Shown here in pieces: positions 1 to 5,137 of a stretch of 5,137 nucleotides of DNA (position 1 is its first letter; every line of letters begins with the position of its first letter). Both the position numbers and the translations under genes were made by a program. Source of the stretch: VGPE01 sp031431395 (lineage in GTDB: Bacteria; Chloroflexota; Limnocylindria; Limnocylindrales; CSP1-4); NCBI GenBank assembly GCA_031431395.1, contig JANPDJ010000008.1, positions 1-5,137 on the forward strand, read 5' to 3'. The notes under the pieces were generated by a model. It saw nothing but the letters and a program-made list of their open reading frames with translations, was not told the origin of the DNA and searched no databases.

Positions 1-400
1 CCGCCGTGATCTCGATCACCCGCCCGAACCGGCGAACCCGTGCCCGCGGCGCCACGGCCGCCCGCAGGGCCTCCAGAGCACGTTCACCCCGGTACTCCGT
101 GACGACGTCGGCACCGACGATGGGGATCAGGCCCGCCAGGATCAGCAGGCCGTCGCGCGGCTCGCCGACCAGGATGGCCAGGATCCCGGACGCCGCGAGG
201 AGGAGGACGAACGGTTCGGTCCCCGCCTCCAGGAGCATCCGCCAGACGGGCTCGCGTTCGACGGGGTGGAGCGCATTCGGGCCGGACAGGGCGAGTCGCC
301 GGTCGGCCTCGGCCTCGGACAAGCCGGTCGCCGGGTCAACGCCGGCTGCTTCCGCGACGGCGGCGACGGACTGCGCGAACGGGTCTGCCATCTCGCCCAT
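1..400 (-). CDS. Cation-transporting P-type ATPase, N-terminal part (cut by window edge)
   Basis: Reading the minus strand from the ATG at 400 gives an open frame of 133 codons that leaves the window without a stop. Residues about 26-45 match the cation ATPase N-terminal domain, with GLSEAEADRRLALSGPNAL ending in the typical GPN-L. Two hydrophobic segments follow, about 63-79 (FVLLLAASGILAILVG) and 84-99 (GLLILAGLIPIVGADV), fitting TM1 and TM2. The basic stretch at 106-130 (ERALEALRAAVAPRARVRR) is the usual entry to the actuator domain. The phosphorylation motif DKTGT and the ion-binding helices lie outside the window, so the ion cannot be named; a P2-type pump (Ca, Mg or Na/K-like) is most likely from the N-terminal domain. 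Only a weak GGGA precedes the start. A second ATG at 391 (residue 4) is an equally possible start. The gene diverges from the methyltransferase gene at 1011. Confidence 0.85.
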   Translation of the reverse strand, partial: MGEMADPFAQSVAAVAEAAGVDPATGLSEAEADRRLALSGPNALHPVEREPVWRMLLEAGTEPFVLLLAASGILAILVGEPRDGLLILAGLIPIVGADVVTEYRGERALEALRAAVAPRARVRRFGRVIEITA

Positions 401-593
401 TGTCGTCCCGCGCCCGCGGATCCTGCGCGCCTCCGTCCCGGCGCCGCGTCGAGGATGTCGGCCCGGCTCGGGCGCGGGCCCACGGGCCTCGCACGCGCGA
501 AACCGCTGGTTCGACGGGCCGGACCTCTGGACGCAAACGGGCCATTCGGCCCTCCCGCCCCGCGAATCACGGGCCGAGGATTTGGACCAGGGT

Positions 594-613
594 GGGCGTC
601 GGTGGGGACGCCC
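594..613. repeat. Short inverted repeat (7-bp stem)
   Basis: GGGCGTC at 594-600 pairs perfectly with GACGCCC at 607-613 around a 6-base loop. An alternative pairing uses GTGGGCG at 592-598 with CGCCCAC at 616-622, so the two stems are mutually exclusive. No T-run follows on either strand, which argues against a simple intrinsic terminator. In DNA this GC-rich, such stems also arise by chance. Confidence 0.3.
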
Positions 614-699
614 GGCGCCCACTCTTGACCCCCGGACCCGCCAAGGCTCGGATGCTGCTCCGTAGAACTGTGCTGACTCATATGGACCCACCGCGGCAC

Positions 700-716
700 T
701 CTGGGCCCCACCCAGA
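700..716. repeat. Short inverted repeat (6-bp stem, 5-base loop)
   Basis: TCTGGG at 700-705 is followed by CCCCA and then CCCAGA at 711-716, a perfect 6-bp stem. It sits midway between the divergent genes with no T-run beside it. It could be a protein-binding half-site pair or a minor RNA hairpin, and it may be chance. Confidence 0.25.
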
Positions 717-801
717 ACTGCAGGGGCTGCGATCCGCCTGGTTGCCGCCGCGAGGTGCCATCAGGCGCGCCGCTCCTGCACGATGAGGTCGGTCGGACAC
801 G

Positions 802-830
802 TTGACGCGTGGTGGCGGGCCGGTTACAAG
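802..830 (+). promoter_or_regulatory. Candidate sigma70-type promoter for the methyltransferase gene
   Basis: TTGACG at 802-807 (5 of 6 to the -35 consensus) lies exactly 17 bases before TACAAG at 825-830 (4 of 6 to the -10 consensus). Transcription would begin near 837, giving a leader of about 175 bases before the GTG at 1011. The spacing and the rarity of such A/T-containing hexamers in this GC-rich gap support it, but it rests on pattern matching alone. Confidence 0.4.
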
Positions 831-942
831 TCCGCTCAGTTCTAGGTGACAGGAAGAGCAGCGCCCTGCCCCCGGCGTCGGCGTCGGCCCGGCCGTCCCA
901 GGGTCGGCCGTCATTTCCATGGCGCCGCGAGCACGTGGATCC

Positions 943-948
943 TATGAT
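943..948 (+). promoter_or_regulatory. Possible -10 element close to the methyltransferase gene
   Basis: TATGAT matches the -10 consensus at 5 of 6 positions and would give a leader of about 55 bases to the GTG at 1011. No recognisable -35 hexamer sits 16-18 bases upstream, and no TG extension precedes it. It is an alternative or second promoter to the pair at 802-830, with low support. Confidence 0.25.
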
Positions 949-997
949 CGCGCGGCGTCGAGGCACGGGCAGGACAGCCAGCGAACACGCCTCGGTC

Positions 998-1005
998 GGG
1001 GAGGT
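998..1005 (+). promoter_or_regulatory. Ribosome binding site deciding the GTG start at 1011
   Basis: GGGGAGGT is a strong Shine-Dalgarno match; its GGAGG core ends 6 bases before the GTG at 1011. This supports the GTG as the true start. Confidence 0.75.
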
Positions 1006-1010
1006 GCGAC

Positions 1011-2108
1011 GTGGGCGTAGATCAGGCGCAGCACGCCGAGCGGCGCGACGCGCTCGTCGGACGACTCTTCGAGGCGACACTCGGGACGTTCGACCTCTTC
1101 ACGGTCTACCTCGGAGATCGGCTGGGCCTCTATCGTGCCCTGGGCGCCTCTGGCGCGATGACGTCGTCGGAGCTGGCTGTGCAGACTGGCCTGAGCGAGC
1201 GCTACGTCCACGAATGGCTGGAACAGCAGGCTACGACCGGCTTCGTGGAGGTCGACGATGTGTCGACCCACGGCTCGGAACGCCGCTACCGGCTGCCGCC
1301 CGGACACGACGAGGTGCTCCTGGACGGTGACAGCCTGTCGTTCTTCGTGCCGTTCCTCCGCCAGGTGGTCGGGGTGACCCGGCCGCTCCCGGCGATCCTT
1401 GACGCGTTTCGCACCGGCGGCGGCGTGGCCTATCCGGAATACGGTGCCGACGCACGTGAGGGCATCGCCGAAGGCAACCGACCGATGTTCATCAACCTGC
1501 TGGGGACGGCCTGGCTGCCGGCGATCCCCGACGTTCACGCTCGTCTCGGGGCCGACCCTTCGGCCCGTGTCGCGGATGTCGGCTGCGGTTCCGGCTGGTC
1601 GAGCATTGCCATCGCCCGGGCCTACCCGGGCGTCCGTGTCGATGGCTTCGACGTGGACCCGGCTTCGATCGAGCTCGCTCGGGCCAACGCGGCCGCGGCC
1701 GGCCTCGCAGACCGCGTCCGGTTCACGCTCGTCGATGCCGGTGGGTCGGGCCTTTCCGGCAACTACGACCTCGTGACCGCGTTCGAGACCATCCACGACA
1801 TGGCCAGGCCGATTGAAGCGCTCGCGAACCTGCGCGCCATGGTGGGCGAGGACGGTGCGGTCGTGATCGCCGATGAGCGGGTGGGCGACACGTTCGGGGC
1901 CATCGGCGACCCCACGGAGCGCTTCATGTACGGCTTCAGCGTTCTGCACTGCCTGCCCGTGGGCATGGCCGAGTCGCCGTCAGCCGGCACTGGCAGCGTC
2001 TTGCGGCCGCCAGTGCTGCGCCGCTATGCCCTCGCGGCTGGCTTCCGGGACGTCGAGATCCTGCCGATCGAGAACGACTTCTGGCGCTTCTACCGGCTTC
2101 TCGTCTGA
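1011..2108 (+). CDS. Class I SAM-dependent methyltransferase with N-terminal winged-helix domain (Rv2258c-like)
   Basis: A complete 365-residue protein starting at GTG 1011 behind a strong ribosome binding site and ending at TGA 2106-2108. Residues about 20-100 form a helical/winged-helix region (DLFTVYLGDRLGLYRAL, then TSSELAVQTGLSERYVHEWL), the dimerisation-type domain of Rv2258c-like and related small-molecule methyltransferases. The Rossmann methyltransferase domain follows. Motif I is DVGCGSG at 189-195, the ribose-binding acidic residue is probably D214 in GFDVDP, the adenine-contact region is near VDAG (241-244), and YDLVTAFETIHDM at 252-264 is motif IV-like. All SAM-binding elements are intact, so it should be catalytically competent in the cytoplasm. 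The acceptor substrate cannot be told from sequence; no biosynthetic neighbours are present. The length is close to Rv2258c-family members. It stands alone, with gaps of about 610 bases upstream and 289 bases downstream. Confidence 0.88.
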   Translation: MGVDQAQHAERRDALVGRLFEATLGTFDLFTVYLGDRLGLYRALGASGAMTSSELAVQTGLSERYVHEWLEQQATTGFVEVDDVSTHGSERRYRLPPGHDEVLLDGDSLSFFVPFLRQVVGVTRPLPAILDAFRTGGGVAYPEYGADAREGIAEGNRPMFINLLGTAWLPAIPDVHARLGADPSARVADVGCGSGWSSIAIARAYPGVRVDGFDVDPASIELARANAAAAGLADRVRFTLVDAGGSGLSGNYDLVTAFETIHDMARPIEALANLRAMVGEDGAVVIADERVGDTFGAIGDPTERFMYGFSVLHCLPVGMAESPSAGTGSVLRPPVLRRYALAAGFRDVEILPIENDFWRFYRLLV

Positions 2109-2116
2109 GATGGCAC

Positions 2117-2139
2117 CTCGACAGGCCGATCCCGTCGAG
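2117..2139 (+). terminator. Weak candidate terminator stem after the methyltransferase
   Basis: CTCGAC at 2117-2122 pairs perfectly with GTCGAG at 2134-2139 around an 11-base loop, starting 9 bases after the stop codon. The position suits a transcript end, but the stem is short and no T-run follows. It could be an mRNA 3' stabilising hairpin or chance. Confidence 0.2.
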
Positions 2140-2320
2140 CTGGCGGGCACGGGCGCGCACCGTCTCCTTGACCCTCGCTTTCGCTGAATAAACGGGACGA
2201 CCCATGGCGGGCGGACGGGAGCGAGCCACGTCGTGGGCCCTGGGCACATCTGAGGCGGTCGCCGTTCCCGCGTAGAACCTGGCCGGCCGTCCGGCGACCT
2301 CGCCGCTGACTGGTCCCGCC

Positions 2321-2344
2321 CGGGTGGGCCGAACGGTCCACCCG
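2321..2344. promoter_or_regulatory. Strong near-perfect inverted repeat ahead of the oxidoreductase operon
   Basis: CGGGTGGGCC at 2321-2330 and GGTCCACCCG at 2335-2344 form a 10-bp stem with nine Watson-Crick pairs and one G-T pair, closed by a GAAC tetraloop. It is the best inverted repeat in the window. Its end lies 53 bases before the ATG at 2398, and it is followed by TTT. It could be an operator for a dimeric regulator of the operon, an RNA hairpin in the leader, or a late terminator for the methyltransferase transcript 213 bases upstream. The three-base T-run is short for a classical terminator. The rest of the 2109-2397 spacer shows only a smaller 5-bp stem at 2282-2295 and a short A/T-rich patch at 2186-2192. 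Confidence 0.45.
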
Positions 2345-2397
2345 TTTGGGCACTCCGGCTCTCCGCCCGGTCGAGGCAGCCGGGTGATCCTCCGCCC

Positions 2398-4458
2398 ATG
2401 ACGTCCCCCACCTTTCCCCGTGTCCGGAACGCGGACGCCGTTCCCTCCGGGGAGCCGGCCGCCGGCGCATCCGCCGAGGTGGCCGCCGGCACAACCGAAC
2501 GCACGGCCGCGGCCAAGCCGGCCGGCGGAGCCACTCCGCGGTTCCCGGGCCGGCCGGCGATCGTAGACGGTTCCGGGGCGATCGCCCACGTCGAGACCCG
2601 CGTGAGCGAGGCGGCATGCGCGTACCCGATCACGCCGTCCACCACGATGGCGGCCATCTACCAGGCGGCCGTGGCGGAGGGCAAGACCAACCTGTGGGGC
2701 ACGCCGCTGCGATTCCTGGAGCCCGAGTCAGAACATTCGTCCGCCAGCGCGGCCGAGGGTTTCGCGCTGGCAGGGGGCCGCGTCACGAACTTCACGGCCG
2801 GCCAGGGCTTGATCCTGATGAAGGAGGTCCTGTACGTCATCTCCGGCAAGCGGCTGCCCGCCGTGTTCCACGTGGGCGCACGCGCCCTGACCAGCCAGGC
2901 GCTGAACATCCACGCCGGTCACGACGACGTCATGGGTGTGGCCGACACGGGCTGGGGCATCCTCTTCGCCCGGAACGCCCAGGAGGCGGCGGACTTCACG
3001 GCGATCGCCCGCCGGGTGGCGGAGGCCACCGAGACGCCGTTCTTCTGCGTGCAGGACGGATTCCTCACGACGCACACGCTCGAGAACGTCGCCCTGCCCG
3101 AGGACGACCTGCTGCGCGAGTTCGTGGGCGACCCGCGACCTCGGATCCGCGACTACTTCGATCCGGCCGAAGCACTCATGACCGGCGTCGTCCAGAACCA
3201 GGACAGCTACATGAAGGGGCGCATCGGGCAACGGGGCTTCTACGCTCGATTGCCGCACGAGCTGCTGGACGCGATGGCGCAGTGGGGCGCCCTGACCGGC
3301 CGCCAGTACGGCCTCGTCGACGCCTACCACTGCGATGACGCCGACGAGATCCTGGTCGCCATGGGCACCCTGGCAGATACGGCCATCGCCGTGGTGGACC
3401 ACCTCCGGGCGCAGGATCGCGCGGTGGGCTGCCTCGCGATCACTTCCTTCCGGCCGTTCCCGTCCGCGGCCGTTGCCGATGCCCTCCGCGGCGCTCGCGC
3501 GGTGGCGGTTGTCGAGCGGACGGACGACCCGGCCGCCGCCGACAACCCGCTGACGCGCGAGATCAAGGCCGCGCTCTTTGCCCTCGCGGCGGATGGCGCG
3601 CCCGTCCCGCGCGTTCGCTCCGTGTCGGCGGGGCTGGGTTCGCGTGATGTGTCCGCGGGTGACCTCATGGCCGTCTTCGAGTGGCTGGTGGGGCGCGGGA
3701 CGCACCACGGCCCGTATGCCGTTCTGGGCGTACGCCATCCCCTCGCGCTGGAGAGCGAGCGCATCCAGTTGCGCCCAGCCGGCGCGTACAGCGTGCGCGG
3801 CCACTCGATCGGGGGATTCGGGTCCGTGACCACGAACCGGCTCCTCGCCACGCTGGTGGGCGAGCTGTTCGGGCGGTACGTGCAGGCCTATCCCCGCTAC
3901 GGCTCGGAGAAGAAGGGCCTGCCCACGGCCTACTACCTGACCATCGCCGACGAGCGCATCCGCGGCCACGCGGACCTGGACCAGGTGGACCTGGTCTCGC
4001 TCCACGACGTCAGCGCATTCCACCAGGGTCGGCCGCTGTCCGGCCTCGTGGACGGCGGCGCGCTGTTCGTGCAGTCGCGCGAGGACCAGGCCGCGGCCAT
4101 CTGGGCGACGCTGCCGTCCGAGGCACGCGCGGAGATCCTCGCGCGAGGGATCCACGTGTTCGCCCTGGACACGGCCGCCATGGCGCGCCGGCACGCACCG
4201 CGGCCGGACCTCGTGCTGCGGATGCAGGGTGTCGCACTGGTCGGCGTGTTCCTCCGAATCGCTCCGTTTGCCGCGTCCGCGGGCCTTGGCCGGGACGCAC
4301 TCCTCGAGGCCGCGGACGCCCGCCTGGGCCGGTTCTTCGGGAAGCGGGGCGCGGGCGTCCTGGAGGCGAACCGGGCGGTGATCGCTGCGGCGTACGACGC
4401 GCTCATCGATGTGACCGCAGGCATGCTGCCGGAGCGGACGGGAGGGCAGGGGACATGA
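2398..4458 (+). CDS. 2-oxoacid:ferredoxin oxidoreductase, alpha-gamma subunit (NifJ domains I-III)
   Basis: This 686-residue protein matches the first three domains of pyruvate:ferredoxin oxidoreductase, which oxidises 2-oxoacids to acyl-CoA and CO2 and passes electrons to ferredoxin. Residues 52-295 are domain I. They include YPITPST (76-82, T79 in the substrate/TPP-pocket position), SEHSSASAAEG with E112 at the thiamine-activating glutamate position, and HVGARALTSQALN with R162 matching the substrate-binding arginine. Residues about 300-440 are the transketolase C-terminal-like domain II (AITSFRPFP, 347-355). Residues about 441-672 are the gamma domain (RGHSIGGFGSVTTNRLL, then ADLDQVDLVSLHD). 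The ferredoxin and TPP-binding domains are absent, so a partner is required; the gene at 4864 fits. Residues 1-51 are an Ala/Pro/Gly-rich extension. No clear ribosome binding site precedes the ATG, but it is the first start codon after the in-frame stop at 2251, with GTG 2479 (V28) as the alternative. The substrate (pyruvate or another 2-oxoacid) is not certain. Confidence 0.9.
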   Translation: MTSPTFPRVRNADAVPSGEPAAGASAEVAAGTTERTAAAKPAGGATPRFPGRPAIVDGSGAIAHVETRVSEAACAYPITPSTTMAAIYQAAVAEGKTNLWGTPLRFLEPESEHSSASAAEGFALAGGRVTNFTAGQGLILMKEVLYVISGKRLPAVFHVGARALTSQALNIHAGHDDVMGVADTGWGILFARNAQEAADFTAIARRVAEATETPFFCVQDGFLTTHTLENVALPEDDLLREFVGDPRPRIRDYFDPAEALMTGVVQNQDSYMKGRIGQRGFYARLPHELLDAMAQWGALTGRQYGLVDAYHCDDADEILVAMGTLADTAIAVVDHLRAQDRAVGCLAITSFRPFPSAAVADALRGARAVAVVERTDDPAAADNPLTREIKAALFALAADGAPVPRVRSVSAGLGSRDVSAGDLMAVFEWLVGRGTHHGPYAVLGVRHPLALESERIQLRPAGAYSVRGHSIGGFGSVTTNRLLATLVGELFGRYVQAYPRYGSEKKGLPTAYYLTIADERIRGHADLDQVDLVSLHDVSAFHQGRPLSGLVDGGALFVQSREDQAAAIWATLPSEARAEILARGIHVFALDTAAMARRHAPRPDLVLRMQGVALVGVFLRIAPFAASAGLGRDALLEAADARLGRFFGKRGAGVLEANRAVIAAAYDALIDVTAGMLPERTGGQGT
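4441..4446 (+). promoter_or_regulatory. Ribosome binding site deciding the CBS-protein start
   Basis: GGAGGG lies inside the end of the oxidoreductase gene, 8 bases before the ATG at 4455. It selects this ATG, which overlaps the preceding stop as ATGA, over the longer frame open upstream. Confidence 0.7.
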
Positions 4459-4871
4459 TCCAGCGGATCACAAGGAGTGTCGGACAGCTCATGACCCGGG
4501 ACCCGCTCGTGATCGGGGAGGCGGCGCCGCTTCTCGATGCCGCAGAGCTGATGGACACGTTCGACGTGACGGGTCTGCCCGTCGTGGCGGAGGACGGGGG
4601 CGTTGTCGGTGTGATCAGCCAGACAGATCTCGTGCGCGCGGCGGCGTCCCGGCATCTCTGGTCCGGCTGGCCGGGCCTCGTCGTGCGGCACCTGATGACG
4701 TCGCCCGCGATCACCGTGACCCCGGAAACCGGTCTCGACGAGGCCGCGCGGCTGATGGAGCGGGAACACATCCATCGCCTGGTGGTCGTCGGGTCGGATG
4801 GTCGGACGCCCGTGGGGGTGCTCTCCATGACGGATCTTGTCCGGATGCTCGTGGAGGACGACGGTGACTGA
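4455..4871 (+). CDS. Small CBS-domain-pair protein, putative regulatory partner of the oxidoreductase
   Basis: A complete 138-residue protein made of two CBS motifs and nothing else. CBS1 spans about residues 9-66 (VGQLMTRDPLVI, then GLPVVAEDGGVVGVISQTDL) and CBS2 about 76-134 (VRHLMTSPAITVTPETGLDE, then GVLSMTDLVRML). Each repeat keeps the T-D pair that typically contacts nucleotide ribose and phosphate: T57/D58 and T126/D127. CBS pairs usually bind AMP, ADP, ATP or SAM and report energy state; which ligand applies here is unknown. There is no signal peptide, membrane segment or DNA-binding domain. The frame stays open far upstream, but the ATGA overlap at 4455-4458 and the GGAGGG before it fix the start. 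The gene lies between the two oxidoreductase subunit genes, overlapping the first by 4 bases and the next by 8, which implies a role with that enzyme (inference). Confidence 0.9.
   Translation: MIQRITRSVGQLMTRDPLVIGEAAPLLDAAELMDTFDVTGLPVVAEDGGVVGVISQTDLVRAAASRHLWSGWPGLVVRHLMTSPAITVTPETGLDEAARLMEREHIHRLVVVGSDGRTPVGVLSMTDLVRMLVEDDGD
4853..4857 (+). promoter_or_regulatory. Ribosome binding site for the downstream oxidoreductase subunit
   Basis: GGAGG within the last codons of the CBS gene sits 6 bases before the GTG at 4864. It supports a GTG start that overlaps the CBS stop codon. Confidence 0.65.
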
Positions 4872-5137
4872 TTCGGCCACGCGTGCCGCGGTGACCGGGC
4901 TCGGCAAGGAGGCCGGCGAGCCCAAGGAAACCGACGTCTCGATCTTTGGACTTGCGACCACGGCGTTCGACGTGGAGGAGTACGTCGACGACTTCAACGG
5001 TGACGTGATGAGCGGATACCGGAGTGGATTCGGCGACCGGCAACTGCCGGCGGATCTGGGTGTCGCGCGCAGCATCATCCCGCCGGGGACAGCCGCCACG
5101 CGCGACTTCTCCAGCCTTTCGCCACAACTGCCGGAGT
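4864..5137 (+). CDS. 2-oxoacid:ferredoxin oxidoreductase, predicted ferredoxin/TPP (beta) subunit, N-terminal part (cut by window edge)
   Basis: From GTG 4864 the frame is open for 91 codons to the window end without a stop. Residues 1-25 are polar and unremarkable. The stretch GVARSIIPPGTAATRDF (66-82) followed by LSPQLPE (85-91) resembles the domain IV linker of NifJ, where a PxGT segment leads to a LPEW/LPEF-type sequence just before the first ferredoxin cysteine cluster. The frame therefore stops just short of the expected CxxCxxC Fe-S motifs, and the TPP-binding domain would follow. The preceding gene lacks exactly these parts, which supports the assignment. The start overlaps the CBS stop by 8 bases and has its own GGAGG. 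The identity rests on the linker and context, since no cofactor motif is inside the window. Confidence 0.7.
   Translation, partial: MTDSATRAAVTGLGKEAGEPKETDVSIFGLATTAFDVEEYVDDFNGDVMSGYRSGFGDRQLPADLGVARSIIPPGTAATRDFSSLSPQLPE

Larger units (their letters stand above)
401..1010. other. Non-coding gap between divergent genes
   Basis: About 610 bases separate the ATPase start (400, minus) from the methyltransferase start (1011, plus). Frames are open here on both strands, but their translations are Pro/Arg/Gly/Ala-rich, resemble no family, and lack the G/C-biased third positions of the real genes. The gap holds two short inverted repeats (594-613 and 700-716), a promoter-like pair at 802-830 and an isolated TATGAT at 943-948, all facing or near the rightward gene. 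No convincing promoter for the leftward ATPase was found by eye. The length is generous for two divergent promoters, so a small RNA or an unrecognised short gene cannot be excluded. Confidence 0.6.

Noticed and set aside
142..1080. 312-codon minus-strand frame, including a possible ATG start at 681 (MSQHSSTEQHP)
   Set aside because: It runs through the ATPase gene in a different frame. The part in the gap has weaker third-position G/C bias than the real genes and a Pro/Gly/Arg-rich, family-less product. A short gene beginning at 681 is not fully excluded.
942..1949. 335-codon open frame on the minus strand
   Set aside because: It is antisense to the methyltransferase, whose motifs are unambiguous. 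The product has no recognisable domain.
2168..2192. TTGACC followed by an A/T-rich GAATAAA as an operon promoter
   Set aside because: The spacing between the two elements is only about 12-13 bases, too short for a sigma70 promoter, and no other -10 fits at 16-18 bases.
2282..2295. GCCGG/CCGGC stem as a terminator
   Set aside because: It has a 5-bp stem of pure G/C with no T-run, common by chance at this base composition.
2728..4194. 488-codon open frame on the minus strand
   Set aside because: It lies antisense to the clearly conserved oxidoreductase gene. Its product is Arg/His/Val-rich and family-less, a typical mirror frame in GC-rich coding DNA.
3681..4454. Upstream extension of the CBS-protein frame
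   Set aside because: The frame is open but overlaps the oxidoreductase gene, encodes Arg/Pro/Gly-rich sequence, and the ATG at 4455 has a good ribosome binding site and the ATGA overlap.
1..5137. CRISPR arrays, tRNA or rRNA genes, insertion sequences, attachment sites
   Set aside because: No regularly spaced repeats, no cloverleaf or rRNA-like sequence, and no transposase or integrase motifs were seen on either strand.

Overview
This is a compact stretch of a high-GC bacterial chromosome (about 70% GC judged by eye, with strong G/C preference at third codon positions in the genes). Gene style and content suggest a high-GC Actinobacteria- or Chloroflexota-like lineage, but nothing in the window fixes the taxon. 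I see no mobile element, CRISPR array, tRNA or rRNA.

Layout. (1) Positions 1-400, minus strand: the first 133 codons of a cation-transporting P-type ATPase that runs off the left edge. (2) Positions 401-1010: a non-coding gap of about 610 bases between divergent genes. It holds small GC-rich inverted repeats and a plausible sigma70-type promoter (TTGACG, 17 bases, TACAAG) pointing right. (3) Positions 1011-2108, plus strand: a complete 365-residue class I SAM-dependent methyltransferase with an N-terminal winged-helix domain, Rv2258c-like. (4) Positions 2109-2397: a 289-base spacer with a strong near-perfect inverted repeat (10-bp stem, GAAC loop) 53 bases before the next gene. (5) Positions 2398 to the right edge, plus strand: a tightly overlapping three-gene unit. 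Its first gene is a NifJ-like 2-oxoacid:ferredoxin oxidoreductase subunit covering domains I, II and III (alpha plus gamma). The second is a 138-residue protein made only of a CBS domain pair. The third is the start of a gene whose product looks like the NifJ linker that precedes the ferredoxin and thiamine-pyrophosphate domains.

How the genes may work together. The oxidoreductase is split after NifJ domain III. A small CBS protein, a likely adenine-nucleotide sensor, is encoded exactly at the split, joined by a 4-base ATGA overlap upstream and an 8-base overlap downstream. This suggests coordinated, probably coupled translation of all three. It raises the possibility that the CBS protein is a regulatory subunit linking energy charge to low-potential electron flow from 2-oxoacids. 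This CBS-in-operon arrangement is the most interesting feature of the window. The methyltransferase and ATPase have no visible functional tie to the oxidoreductase.
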